A DNA stretch of 64,000 bases from DSWT01 sp049975385 (GTDB lineage: Bacteria; Chloroflexota; Anaerolineae; B4-G1; SLSP01): positions 12,558-76,557 of the forward strand of contig JBNGDO010000001.1 in NCBI GenBank assembly GCA_049975385.1, in the 5' to 3' direction. Shown here one piece after another: positions 43,127 through 53,400 of this stretch (its first letter is position 1; each line of letters opens with the position of its first letter). The position numbers and the translations under genes were made by a program. The notes under the pieces are model-generated. The model worked only from the letters and a program-made list of their open reading frames with translations, did no database searches and had not been told where the DNA came from.

Positions 43127-44812
43127 TCATTGTTGCTGTACCTTCGCCCAGCTATCCCGCAGCGAGACGGTGAGGTTGAAGACGAGTTTGCCCTCGGCAG
43201 TGTCCGGGTCGGTGCAGAAGTAGCCCTTGCGCATAAACTGGTAGCGGTCGCCGGGTGTTGTGTCTGCCAGGCTGGGTTCGACTTTCACGTCGGCCAGCAC
43301 GTTCAGCGAGTCGGGGTTCAGATTGGCGATGTAGTCCTGGCCCTCTTCGACGTCGTTGGGATCGTCCTTCACGTAAAGGTAGTCGTACTCGCGCACCTCG
43401 GCGTCCAGCGCGTGGGCGGCGGAGACCCAATGGATTGTCCCGCGCACCTTGCGTCTGTCAGGCGTTCTACCGCCACGCGATTCTGGATCGTAGGTGCAAT
43501 GTAGTTCGATCACATTGTCGTCTGCGTCCTTGACCACGTCCACGCAGGTGACGTAGTAGGCGTTCATCAGCCGCACCTCGCGCCCTGGCGAAAGGCGATA
43601 GTACTTGCGCGGTGGATCCTCCATAAAGTCCTCGCGCTCGATGTAGATCTCGCGAGAAAACGGGACTTCACGCGTGCCCATTTCCGGCTTCTGCGGGTGG
43701 TTGGGCACTTCGAAGTCCTCCATCTTGTCCTCAGGATAGTTGTCGATCACGACCTTGACCGGGTCGAGCACGGCCATCACGCGCGGCGCGCGTTCGTTCA
43801 AGTCCTGGCGGATGCAGTGTTCGAGCAGCTTGATGTCGACGATGCTGTTGGCTTTGGCGATACCGATGCGGTCGCAAAAGTCGACGATGGATTCCGGTGT
43901 GTAGCCCCGACGTTTCAGCCCCCGGAGGGTAGGCATACGCGGGTCGTCCCAGCCGCACACGTGCCCTTCGTTGACCAATCGCAGCAGGAAGCGCTTGCTC
44001 AGCACGGTGTAGGTCAGGTTCAGCCGCGCGAACTCGAGCTGCTGCGGGTGATAGATGCCCAGCGCGTCGAGGAACCAGTCGTAGAGCGGGCGGTGATCTT
44101 CGTAGCCCAGGTCGCACAGCGAGTGGGTGATGCCTTCGATAGAATCTTCCAGACCGTGCGCCCAGTCGTACATCGGGTAGATGTGCCATTCGTCGCCGGT
44201 CCGGTAATGTTCGCGGTGCAGGATGCGGTACATCACCGGGTCGCGCAGGTTGATATTGGGCGAGGCCATATCGATTTTGGCTCGTAGCACGCGGGATTCC
44301 TCAGGGAACTCGCCCGCGCGCATCCGGCGGAACAGGTCGAGGTTTTCCTCTACGGAACGGTCGCGGTACGGGCTGTTTTTCCCCGGTTCGGTGAGCGTGC
44401 CGCGATACTCGCGCATCTCGTCGGGGCTGAGGTCATCGACGTAAGCCAGTCCCTTCTGGATCAAGTCTTCGGCCCACGCGTACATCTGCTCGAAGTAGTC
44501 GGAGGCGTAGAAGATATTGTGCTCGCCGACATCGAACCCTAGCCAGCGGATATCCTCAACCATAGACTGCGCGTACTCGACCTCTTCTTTGGCCGGGTTG
44601 GTATCGTCGAAGCGCAGGTTGTACTTGCCGCCGTAGTCCTCCGCGATGCCGAAGTCGATGCAGATGGCTTTGGCGTGCCCGATGTGCAGGTAGCCGTTCG
44701 GCTCCGGCGGGAAGCGCGTGTGGACACGCCCGTCAAAGCGTCCGCTCTCGATGTCTTCGTCGATGGCCACGCGGATAAAGTCACAGGATATAGTTTCTTC
44801 GTTCTCGGTCAT
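43127..44812 (-). CDS. glnS: Glutaminyl-tRNA synthetase
   Basis: The 561-residue class I synthetase charges tRNA-Gln directly. RFPPEPNGYLHIGHAKAI contains the HIGH motif, the KMSKS equivalent is VLSKRFLLRL, and the C-terminal part is the two-beta-barrel anticodon-binding domain (EDFEVPNHPQKPEMGTREV). The CDLGYEDHRPLYDWFLDAL block separates it from GluRS. The ATG at 44812 is used because GAGGAGGAG lies just before it. The frame is open for 12 more codons. It sits next to glnA, so genes that make and use glutamine are grouped. A GatCAB-independent route to Gln-tRNA is therefore available. Confidence 0.95.
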   Translation of the reverse strand: MTENEETISCDFIRVAIDEDIESGRFDGRVHTRFPPEPNGYLHIGHAKAICIDFGIAEDYGGKYNLRFDDTNPAKEEVEYAQSMVEDIRWLGFDVGEHNIFYASDYFEQMYAWAEDLIQKGLAYVDDLSPDEMREYRGTLTEPGKNSPYRDRSVEENLDLFRRMRAGEFPEESRVLRAKIDMASPNINLRDPVMYRILHREHYRTGDEWHIYPMYDWAHGLEDSIEGITHSLCDLGYEDHRPLYDWFLDALGIYHPQQLEFARLNLTYTVLSKRFLLRLVNEGHVCGWDDPRMPTLRGLKRRGYTPESIVDFCDRIGIAKANSIVDIKLLEHCIRQDLNERAPRVMAVLDPVKVVIDNYPEDKMEDFEVPNHPQKPEMGTREVPFSREIYIEREDFMEDPPRKYYRLSPGREVRLMNAYYVTCVDVVKDADDNVIELHCTYDPESRGGRTPDRRKVRGTIHWVSAAHALDAEVREYDYLYVKDDPNDVEEGQDYIANLNPDSLNVLADVKVEPSLADTTPGDRYQFMRKGYFCTDPDTAEGKLVFNLTVSLRDSWAKVQQQ

Positions 44813-44867
44813 ACTCTCCTCCTCGAATAGTCCAAAGTCCCACGTCAAAAGCTAAAGCTCTTGAAAG

Positions 44868-44889
44868 CTCTGCGTCTCTGTGGTGAATT
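44868..44889 (+). repeat. Half of a CTCTGCG/CTCTGTGGT dispersed element
   Basis: CTCTGCGTCTCTGTGGTGAA resembles the right half of the cruciform at 3101-3168. The left half is not visible, so this is a degenerate copy between glnA and glnS. Confidence 0.45.
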
Positions 44890-44894
44890 TCTGC

Positions 44895-46313
44895 CTACAA
44901 ATCGTAGTATAGTTCGATTTCGTAAGGATGTGGCCGGTTATTGACTTGTTGCTCTTCCCACCGCTTGCGCTCGATCCAACGCTGGATCAGTTCTGCGTTG
45001 AACACATCGCCCGCAAGCAGAAACTCGTGATCGGCTTCCAACGCATCCATCGCCGCGCCGAGTGACGTGGGCAACGCCTTGATTGTCGCGCGCTTTTCCG
45101 CCGGCCACGCGAAGATGTCCTCATCCACCGGCCCGAAGCCCATCTCGGTCGGATCGGTCTGCTTGAGGATGCCATCGAGACCGGCGAGCAACTGCGCCGC
45201 CATCGCCAGGTAGGGATTGCAGGTCGCATCGGGTGGACGGAATTCGAAGCGCGCCGAGTCGGGCTGGTTGGCGTATTTAGGGATGCGAATCGCCGCACTG
45301 CGGTTGCCGAGCGAGTAAATGGCGCTGATAGGCGCTTCGTAGCCTGGCACCAAGCGCCGGAAAGAGTTGGTGCTCGGATTGGTGAAAGCCATCACTGCGC
45401 CGCCGTGGTGCAGCAGGCCGCCGATGTAGTACCGGCCCAGGTCGCTGATCGTCCCGTATTGCTCTGGATCGTAGCACAGGTTCTTGCCATCCTGCCAGAA
45501 ATACTGGTGGAAGTGCATCCCCGAACCGGCCTCACCGTAGAGCGGCTTGGGCATGAAGGTCACGGTCATCCCCTCCTTGAACGCCGTCATCCGCGACACA
45601 TACTTCACCAGCATCGCCCCGTCCGCCGCCTGGATGAGTGGCAGCATCGGCGTTTCGATCTCGCATTGGCCTGGCCCACCCACTTCGTGATGGTGATATT
45701 TGACATCCAGGCCCATGTCCAGCAAGTGCCGACTGATGCGTGAGCGCAGATTGTAAAGGTGATCCTGAGGTGGGATGGCGTGGTACCCACCGTGACGCGG
45801 GATAGTGTAACCGCTGCCCATCTCGTGCGCGTTCCAGTCCGCTTCTTCCGATTCCACACGGTAAAAGGCTGAGTTCATACTGTTCTGGTAGCCCACACGA
45901 TCGAACACGTAGAACTCAAACTCCGGTCCCCAAAGGCTGGTGTCGGCGACGCCGGTAGACTGCATATAAGCCTCAGCGCGCAGGGCGATGTTGCGCGGGT
46001 CGTAAGGAAAAGTCGCGCGGGTATCGGCTTCCTTCGCTGAGCAGATGAAACTCAGCGTAGGCAGGTCCCAAAATGGATCCTGCGCGCCGGTACCGAGATC
46101 CGGTACCGCCACCATATCGCCCGCGCAGATCGATTTGAACCCTACGCTGGAGCCGTCGAAGCCAATGCCTTCGGTCATCAATGCCGGCGTGAATTTTGTG
46201 CCAGGGATGGTCACGTGATGCCAACGCCCCCAGAGATCGCAGAATTTGAGGTCCACCATGGCAATCTCGTGCTCACGGATAAAGCTTTGCGCCTCTTCGA
46301 GTGTCTCGAACAC
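44895..46313 (-). CDS. glnA: Type I glutamine synthetase
   Basis: The 472-residue enzyme makes glutamine from glutamate, ammonia and ATP. MTEGIGFDGSSVGFKSI is the N-terminal signature, GPEFEFYVFDRV and EVGGPGQCEIETP hold metal ligands, and MTVTFMPKPLYGEAGSGMHFHQYFW is the ATP-binding block. NRSAAIRIP and RFEFRPPDATCNPYLAMAA complete the active site. The adenylylation Tyr loop of the GSI-beta subtype is not present: the region reads VDEDIFAWPAEKR, with Phe where Tyr is expected. The gene starts with GTG, preceded by AGGAAATTAGG. Its promoter is at 46383-46356. Confidence 0.95.
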   Translation of the reverse strand: MFETLEEAQSFIREHEIAMVDLKFCDLWGRWHHVTIPGTKFTPALMTEGIGFDGSSVGFKSICAGDMVAVPDLGTGAQDPFWDLPTLSFICSAKEADTRATFPYDPRNIALRAEAYMQSTGVADTSLWGPEFEFYVFDRVGYQNSMNSAFYRVESEEADWNAHEMGSGYTIPRHGGYHAIPPQDHLYNLRSRISRHLLDMGLDVKYHHHEVGGPGQCEIETPMLPLIQAADGAMLVKYVSRMTAFKEGMTVTFMPKPLYGEAGSGMHFHQYFWQDGKNLCYDPEQYGTISDLGRYYIGGLLHHGGAVMAFTNPSTNSFRRLVPGYEAPISAIYSLGNRSAAIRIPKYANQPDSARFEFRPPDATCNPYLAMAAQLLAGLDGILKQTDPTEMGFGPVDEDIFAWPAEKRATIKALPTSLGAAMDALEADHEFLLAGDVFNAELIQRWIERKRWEEQQVNNRPHPYEIELYYDL

Positions 46314-46355
46314 TCCTAATTTCCTCCCAGGTTATTATGTGGCCTTGCTGACGTT

Positions 46356-46383
46356 ATTATATGCGCCTTTGTTTTGTCGGCAA
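46356..46383 (-). promoter_or_regulatory. glnA promoter
   Basis: On the minus strand TTGCCG (46383-46378) and a perfect TATAAT (46361-46356) are 16 bases apart. The predicted start at about 46349 gives a 36-base leader. Confidence 0.6.
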
Positions 46384-46393
46384 GAAAAGTCAT

Positions 46394-46422
46394 TTGAACG
46401 TTATGCCGAAGTTGTGTATACT
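46394..46422 (+). promoter_or_regulatory. Divergent promoter of the sugar isomerase/uxuA/GH42 run
   Basis: TTGAAC (46394-46399) and TATACT (46417-46422) are 17 bases apart. This promoter is back to back with the glnA promoter, with only 10 bases between the two -35 boxes. Confidence 0.55.
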
Positions 46423-46433
46423 TTGGGCGTAAG

Positions 46434-46500
46434 ATGTGATACGTAAAGCGTGATGTGTGAAACGTGAGCAGAGAATCACGTATCAGCAAGAAAATTATCT
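46434..46500 (+). repeat. Degenerate CGTGATN array
   Basis: GATACGTAAAGCGTGATG, TGTGAAACGTGAGC and AATCACGTATCAGC contain imperfect 7- to 8-base units and precede the isomerase Shine-Dalgarno (AAGGAG). It is a weaker example of the array type. Confidence 0.45.
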
Positions 46501-46513
46501 CAAGGAGAACAAA

Positions 46514-47266
46514 ATGACCCGTATTCCCATTGCCCTGCAATTATATTCCATTCGCCACGATTGTGAGGAAGACCTGCCTGGTACGCTGAAGGCCGTTGCG
46601 GAGATGGGCTACGAAGGTGTGGATTTCGCCGGGTATTATGGCTACGACGCTCCGACAATCCGCGCGATCCTCGATGATCTGGGCCTTAAGGCTGCGGGAT
46701 GTCACACCGGCATCCAGACCTTACTCGGCGACGAGTTGCAGAAGACGGTTGAGTTCAATCGCATTCTCGGCAACAAGTATCTGATCGTGCCCGGCCTGCC
46801 AGAATCTTATCGCGATTCCCGCGACGCCTGGCTCAGAACCGCCGAGGTGTTCAACGAGATCGCGGCCAAACTCAAGCCTGAAGGTATGTTCACCGGCTAT
46901 CACAACCACCACATCGAGTTCACACCGCTGGATGGTGAACTGCCGTGGGATACCTTCTTCGGCAACACCGTGCCCGAGGTGGTGATGCAGATCGATCTCG
47001 GCAATGCGCTGCACGGTGGGGGCGATCCGGTGGCTTTCCTCAAACGCTATCCGGGCCGCGCGCGCACGGTGCATCTCAAGGCATACTCCGCGACGAACGA
47101 CAAGGCGCTCATCGGCGAGGATGACGTGGATTGGACCGAGGTCTTCCGCGTCTGCGAGGCCGATCCCGTGACCGAGTGGTACATCGTCGAGCAGGAGAGC
47201 TACCCGTACTCGCCGCTGGAGAGCGTGGAACGTTGTCTCCAGGCGCTCAAGGCGATGGGGAAATGA
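46514..47266 (+). CDS. Sugar phosphate isomerase/epimerase (xylose isomerase-like TIM barrel)
   Basis: The 250-residue protein is of the AP-endonuclease-2/IolE-like TIM-barrel family. IALQLYSIRHDCEEDLPGTL begins the barrel. GYHNHHIEFTPL, MQIDLGNALHGGGDP, VHLKAYS and EWYIVEQESYP carry the metal-binding Glu, Asp, His and Glu. The family includes isomerases and dehydratases of keto-inositols and ulosonic sugars. The AAGGAG 7 bases before 46514 fixes the start. Upstream codons are repeat sequence. It leads a same-strand set with mannonate dehydratase and GH42. Confidence 0.85.
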   Translation: MTRIPIALQLYSIRHDCEEDLPGTLKAVAEMGYEGVDFAGYYGYDAPTIRAILDDLGLKAAGCHTGIQTLLGDELQKTVEFNRILGNKYLIVPGLPESYRDSRDAWLRTAEVFNEIAAKLKPEGMFTGYHNHHIEFTPLDGELPWDTFFGNTVPEVVMQIDLGNALHGGGDPVAFLKRYPGRARTVHLKAYSATNDKALIGEDDVDWTEVFRVCEADPVTEWYIVEQESYPYSPLESVERCLQALKAMGK

Positions 47267-47358
47267 GGCAGGATGCAAGAATCAGCGAATCAGCGAATGA
47301 CTGAATCGGCGGATCACGGATCACGAATCCCCAATTACCAGTTACCGATTACCAATCA
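47266..47358 (+). repeat. Composite repeat array
   Basis: AGAATCAGCGAATCAGCGAA, then GATCACGGATCACGAATC, then CCCAATT, ACCAGTT, ACCGATT, ACCAATC fill the gap from the isomerase stop to the AAAAAGGA Shine-Dalgarno of uxuA. Three unit families are fused, as at 30337-30472. Confidence 0.85.
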
Positions 47359-47375
47359 TAGAAAAAGGACAAAAA

Positions 47376-48365
47376 ATGATTAAGATTGCTGAAGTATTAC
47401 CCCCTTATCCGACACCGTTGTGGCGATTGGTCAAGCAGTGCGGCGTGAATTACGTCGTCGGATCGATGGATTTCCGGCGCGGCCTTAACGTGGATAAAGA
47501 ATACCTGCCGTGGAGCTATATGTCGCTGGTGCGGATGAAGACCGCTTACGAAGATGGTGGCTTCCAATTGGATGTGATCGAAAGCCGTCCACCGCTCAAC
47601 AAGGCCAAGCTGGGTCTGCCAGGGCGCGACGAGGAAATCCAGCACGCCATCGATATGATCCGCAACATGGGCGCGCTCGGCATCCCGGTGTGGTGCTACG
47701 AGTGGATGCCCGTCTTCAACTGGATGCGCACCTCGACCACGGCGCCAGCGCGGGGTGGGGCGCTGGCGACCGCCTACGATCACGACCTGATGCGCAATGC
47801 GCCGCTCACCGAGTACGGCGTCGTCACCGAGGCGCAGTTGTGGGAGAACCTGGAATACTTCCTCAAAGCGGTCGTGCCGGAAGCGGAAAAGGCCGGCGTC
47901 AAGCTGGCGATGCACCCCGACGATCCCCCGCTCTCTCCGATCCGTGGATTGGGGCGCATTATGCGCAGCATCGAAAACTACCAGCGGCTGCTCGACCTCG
48001 TCCCCAGTCCGGTCAACGGCATCGCGCTGTGCATGGGCAATTTCACGCTGATGACCGACGACTTGCCCGACGTTATCCGTCATTTCGGCAAGCAGGACAA
48101 AATCTTCTTCGTCCACTTCCGCGACGTGCGCGGCACGCCGGAGAAGTTCGTCGAGACTTTCCACGACGATGGGAAGACCGACATGCTGGCCTGTATGCAG
48201 GCCTACCGCGACGTCGGCTACGAGGGCGTCTGCCGTCCCGATCACGTCCCCACGATGGAAGGCGACAGCAACGACCGCCCATCATATTCATCGGTGGGTC
48301 GGCTCTTTGCCATCGGCTATCTCAAGGGCTTGCGTGAAGCTGTGTATGGTGGGCAGTCCGGCTAA
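47376..48365 (+). CDS. uxuA: Mannonate dehydratase-like (UxuA family)
   Basis: The 329-residue TIM-barrel protein should convert D-mannonate to 2-keto-3-deoxygluconate in glucuronate breakdown. Family blocks include VWCYEWMPVFNWMRT, LAMHPDDPPLSPIRGLGRIM, NGIALCMGNFTLM with the metal Cys, FFVHFRDVRGT and RPDHVPTMEGDSNDRPSYSSVGR. The sequence is shorter than E. coli UxuA (about 394) and near the length of the Gram-positive type. With the GH4 enzyme at 26.5 kb it supports uronate use, though they are not in one operon. Confidence 0.88.
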   Translation: MIKIAEVLPPYPTPLWRLVKQCGVNYVVGSMDFRRGLNVDKEYLPWSYMSLVRMKTAYEDGGFQLDVIESRPPLNKAKLGLPGRDEEIQHAIDMIRNMGALGIPVWCYEWMPVFNWMRTSTTAPARGGALATAYDHDLMRNAPLTEYGVVTEAQLWENLEYFLKAVVPEAEKAGVKLAMHPDDPPLSPIRGLGRIMRSIENYQRLLDLVPSPVNGIALCMGNFTLMTDDLPDVIRHFGKQDKIFFVHFRDVRGTPEKFVETFHDDGKTDMLACMQAYRDVGYEGVCRPDHVPTMEGDSNDRPSYSSVGRLFAIGYLKGLREAVYGGQSG

Positions 48366-48398
48366 CGACTACCCGACTAATGACTATCTGACTATTTC
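48363..48398 (+). repeat. CGACTAN 7-mer array
   Basis: CGACTAC, CCGACTA, ATGACTA, TCTGACT, ATT fill the gap from the uxuA stop to the AGGAGC Shine-Dalgarno of the GH42 gene. Close relatives occur at 53828. Confidence 0.75.
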
Positions 48399-48409
48399 AG
48401 GAGCACACT

Positions 48410-50441
48410 ATGATTACAAAATACCCCCCAATTACGTTGAAATTGCCCGTCTTTCTACACGGTGGCGACTACAATCCCGACCAGTGGCCAGCCGAAGTGT
48501 GGGAAGAGGATATGCGTCTGATGAAGCTCGCCCACTGCAACGCGATGTCGGTGGGCATCTTCGCCTGGGCGCGTCTGGAACCTGCCGAGGGCCAGTTCGA
48601 CTTCGACTGGCTCGACCGTGTGATGGACATGATCGCCGAGAACGGCGGCGTGGCCGTGCTCGCGACGCCGAGCGGCGCGCGCCCGCCCCGAAGTGCTGCG
48701 CGTTCGCGCCGACCGGCAGCGCAATCTCTTTGGGGGCCGGCATAATCACTGTCTCACCTCGCCGGTCTATCGCGAAAAGGTGCGCATCATCAACAGCAAA
48801 CTGGCCGAGCGCTACGCCGACCACCCCGCGTTGGCCGTGTGGCACCTTTCCAACGAGTACAGCGGCGATTGTCACTGCGACATGTGCCGCGCGGCTTTCG
48901 TCGAATGGCTCAAAGCGAAGTACGGCACGCTGGACGCGCTGAATCACGCCTGGTGGACGGCTTTCTGGAGCCACACGTACACGGACTGGGACCTGATCGA
49001 ACCGCCCAGCCCCATCGGCGAGATGTCGGTGCATGGACTGAACCTGGACTGGAGGCGCTTCGTCACCGACCAGACGACGGATTTCATGCGGCACGAGATC
49101 GCCGCGCTGCGCGAGTTCACGCCGGACATTCCCGTCACGACCAACATGATGGGCACCTTCCCCGGCCTCAACTACTGGAAGATGGCGCCGTACCTGGACG
49201 TCATCTCGTGGGATAGCTACCCAACGTGGCACAAGGATGATGACGTCGTATTGGCTTCTGACGTGGCCTTCGTCCACGACATCAACCGCTGCCTCAAGGG
49301 TGGCAAGCCGTTTATGCTGATGGAGAGCGTCCCAAGCGCCACCAACTGGGTGCAATCGGCCAAGGTGAAGCGACCAGGCATGCACGCGCTCTCGTCGCTG
49401 CAGGCCGTCGCGCACGGCTCGGATACGGTACAGTACTTCCAGTGGCGCAAAAGCCGCGGCTCGTCGGAGAAGTTCCACGGCGCAGTGGTCGATCACGTAG
49501 GGCATGAGAACACGCGCGTCTTCCGTGACGTCGCCGATCTCGGTGCGAAGCTGGAGAAGCTGGATGACGTGGTGGGGACGACGGTGCGCCCCGATGTGGC
49601 CATCATCTACGATTGGGAGAACGTGTGGGCGATGAACGACGCGCAAGGCCCCCGGCGCGGCGACAAGGGCTACCTGGACGCCTGCAAGCGCCACTACCGC
49701 GCGTTTTGGTCGCGCGGCATCCCTGTGGACATCATCGATATGGAGCAAGATTTGACCCGTTACAAGCTCGTCATCGCGCCGATGCTCTACATGCTGCGTC
49801 CCGGTGTGGATGAGCGTATCGCGGACTTCGTCGCAGCAGGTGGGACGTTCGTTGCCACCTACTGGACGGGCATCGTGGACGAGAACGACCTGGTCTTCCT
49901 GGGTGGCTGGCCCGGCGGCAAGCTGCGTGAGGTGCTGGGGATTTGGGATGAGGAGATCGACGCATTGTACGAAAACGACCGCAATGCCGCCGTCTTCGAG
50001 GCCGGGAACCCCCTTGGCCTCGGTGGGGAATACGAGCTACGCGACTACTGCGCGCTCGTGCATCTCGAAGGCGCGGAGGTCCTGGCAACGTACCGCGACG
50101 ACTTCTACGCCGGGCGACCCGTACTCACCGTCAATGCTTTTGGCGACGGCAAGTCGTACTACCTTGCGTCCAATCCTGACGACCATTGCCTCGCTGATTT
50201 CTACGGGGCGATGGACGTAAACCTGGACTTGCTGCACTCGCTCGACGCGGAATTGCCGCACGGCGTCAGCGCGCAACTGCGCACTGATGCCGAGACGAAA
50301 TACGTCTTCCTGATGAACTTCAATGCGGAATCGGTCGTTATCGATCTGGGAGCAGCGACCTACACCGATTTACTTACTGGGGAGACGGTGAGCGGGATGA
50401 CCGAGCTGGGCGTCTATGACGTGAAGGTGCTCGCGGCGTAA
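48410..50441 (+). pseudogene. Beta-galactosidase GH42, frameshifted by a small internal deletion
   Basis: The first frame (48410 onward) gives the normal GH42 start: FLHGGDYNPDQWPAEVWEED, MSVGIFAWARLEPAEG, then GVAVLATPSGARPP. At about 48691 it breaks, and the reading continues in another frame as EVLRVRADRQ and runs to 50441. Catalytic Glu residues are present in WHLSNEYSG and FMLMESVPSATNW. About seven residues (the conserved W-x-x-x-Y-P region after ARPP) are missing, which fits a deletion of about 20 bases. Otherwise the protein is full length (about 670). It may be a real inactivation or an assembly error. Confidence 0.85.
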
Positions 50442-50458
50442 GATTACGGAGTGTGTGT

Positions 50459-50496
50459 AAGACCCCAAGGGTTTTTGAAACCCTTGGGGTCTTTTC
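50459..50496. terminator. Bidirectional terminator between GH42 and the SARP regulator
   Basis: AAGACCCCAAGGGTTT (50459-50474) pairs perfectly with 50478-50493 across a 3-base loop, with T-rich flanks on both strands. Confidence 0.85.
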
Positions 50497-53400
50497 TATG
50501 TTTTTTGGAATTCGGCCAGTAACGCCGCTGCCACTTCCTCCAACGACAAGGCTGAGTCGCACGGCACGCTGAGGCCCAGTTCCTCCAGCAGGTCTTCGGC
50601 TTTCTGCTGTGTATCGCATTCGCTGGCCGGATGGCGGCGCACCAGGTCGAGCAGCACGGCAGCCCGGTTTCTCAATCCCTGCTGCGCGAAAAGGCGGGCC
50701 AGATTCATCAGGATTTTGGTCGCCATCATCAGCGTCTGGGTCTCTTGGGCGATTTGCAGGGCTTTGGTCAGGTGGGTTTGTGCTTCGACACAGTCGTTGT
50801 GCGTACAGGCGATCTCGCCCAGGTTGTTGAGACACGTCATGATCGTCCACGGTTCCTGGATGGCGTAGCCGATGGTGAGGCCGTCCTGATAGAACTGGGC
50901 TGCTTTCCTGTAGTCGCCCAGCGTATAAGCGATTTCCCCCAGATTGCTCAACGCAACGGCCTCACCGTTTTGATCACCAATCTGGCGGCAGATGTCCAGA
51001 CTCTGCTGATAAAACGATTCGGCTTTTGGATAGTCTTCCGAATGGTGGAAGACCGTGCCCAGGTTGTTGAGGTGAATCGACACGTTGAATTGGTCGCCCA
51101 GGTCACGGCTTAGCGCCAGACACTCCTCGAAGATACGCTGTGCTTTCGTATACTCGCCCCGGTGGCAGGCGACGTCGCCCAGGGCATTGAGTTTTGGCAT
51201 AATGAGCCGCTGATCGCCGAGGCTCCGGCTGAGGGCCAGGCTTTCTTCGAGCAGCGCTTTGGCTCGGTCCAAATCGCCAGTCCGGTGGTAGATAAGGCCG
51301 AGGATTTGGAGCGATTGCGCTGCACCTCTGTGGTCCCCAATCTGTCTGGACAGGATCAGGCTTCGTTCGGCCAGTTGCAGCGCCTCGTCATTTTGTCCCA
51401 GGTGGCGGATCGTATTTGCCAGGTTGACCAGGCTAAAGATTTGTTCGTCCGGCATCTTCAATCGCTCGAAAATCCTTAGGCTGCGTTCCAAAGCCATCGC
51501 CGCCTGTTGGTAGAGGCCCAGATGGTTGCAGAGCGCACCCTGACGGGCCAGCAGCTTGCCGAACAATCTCTCCTGACTCGGATCTGCACTCCACCGGTCT
51601 ATCGCCGGAGCGAGGAGCGCCAACCCGGCTTGAAACCAGCAACGGATGTCGTAGAAGTCATAGAGGCTCTCCAGGCTCTGCTCGACCTCGTGGACGTGAC
51701 CGCCCGTCACGGCCCATTGCCAGGCCTCGCGCACGTTATCGCGCTCTGGGGCGAGTTCTGCCAGTGCCTGCCTTTGTTCTGTTCCCTTCAGACGTGCTTC
51801 TTGTCCTTCCAGGAAAACGGCGAAGTAGCTGGCGTGCTGCATATGCGCGGCTTCGTGTTTCTGCGGATTGTCAGCAAGCTTTTCGGCGGCGTATTGTCTG
51901 AGTAACTCATGTATATCGTACCGATCCGGCGAGGTATGGCGGAGTAAGGACTTATCCAGCAGGCTTGTCAGCGTGGATGGCGATGCCCCGGCGACTGCAA
52001 TGGCTGCTTCGGCGCGAAACCCTCCCCGGAAGACGGACAGTCGAGCGAAAAGGTCCTTTTCTGCCTCGCCGAGTTGTTGCCAGGAGTGCTCAAACGTCGC
52101 CCGGATATTACGGTGTCGCTCTGGGACGTTGTGCCATCGCGTCGTCAGGATGTCGAGGTTGTGTTCAATGGCCTGGGCGATCTCCGCGCAGGAATGTACG
52201 GATGCCCAGGCGGCGGCCAGTTCGACGCCCAGCGGCATACCTTCGACCAACTGGCAGATGTGGATGACGGCGGGAAGCTCCGTTTCCGTTACGGAAAAGC
52301 GCCGGTTCGCCTGGCGTGCGCGCTGCTGGAACAGGTCTATGGCGCTGTAGGCTTTTGCCCATCCTTCCTCCGGTTTCTCAGAGGCGGTGGGGTAGATGAG
52401 TCCCCCGATCTCGTAAACCCATTCTTCCTGCAAGTTCAGCCGTTCGCGCGATGTTACCAACAGCGTCGTCTTTGGCGCATGCCGGAGTATCTCGGCGATC
52501 AGGCTGACTTCTGGCAGGAGGTGCTCCAGATTGTCCAGTACCAATAGCATTTCTTTCTCGCGCAGATAGTCTAGAAGCTGGCGCTGAGGTTTCTGTTGGT
52601 TGTGGAGACGTAGACCCAGCGCATCAGCTATGCCAGTGACGATCGTATCGTTCGAGTTGGTGGCGGCGAGCGGGACGTGGTAGACGCCGTGGGCGAACGC
52701 GCCAATCTGCTCCGCCGCCGCCTGCAATGCCAGGCGCGTTTTGCCGATCCCGCCTGGCCCGCTCAGGGTCAGGAGTCGCGATCTTGGATTGGCAATCATC
52801 TCGGCCAATTCTGCCAGCTCGTCTTCCCGACCGACGAAGGGTGTTGGTAGCGTGGGGAGCGAAGAAGGCGCACTCTCGTTCTCCAGTTCTTCGCTCGCAG
52901 CCTTTATCCTTTCGTACAGCGCCATCGTCTCGGCCATCGGCTCGACGCCCAACTCTTGGGCCAGGATGCGGCGGCAGGTTTCGTATTGGGCCAGCGCTGC
53001 ACTGCGTTCCCCTTCCATCGCTAGTAGATGCATCAATTGGCGGTGCGCTTCTTCGCGCCAGGACTCCAACTCCACTTGCCGCCAGGCGGCTTGCCGCGCG
53101 CGGGTGAGTTCGCCGCGCCGGGTGTAGTAATCGGTCAGTGTGAACAGTGCCTCGATGGCCTCGCGGTGCAGCCACTCGCGTTTGAGACTCGCCCATTCCT
53201 CGAAAAGCGTGCTGTCACTTACGAAGAACTGTTCCAGGAAGTCCCCGCGATACAGGTCGGCCATCTGCGCCATACGGCGCAGGCACGGCAGGCAGCTCTC
53301 TCTGCGACGGTGTGCGTGCGATTGGCAGGCGGCGCGCAGTGCCTGGAATTCGGCGACGTCCAGATTATAGTCGCTGGCGGGATTGCGTTGCACAGTATCA

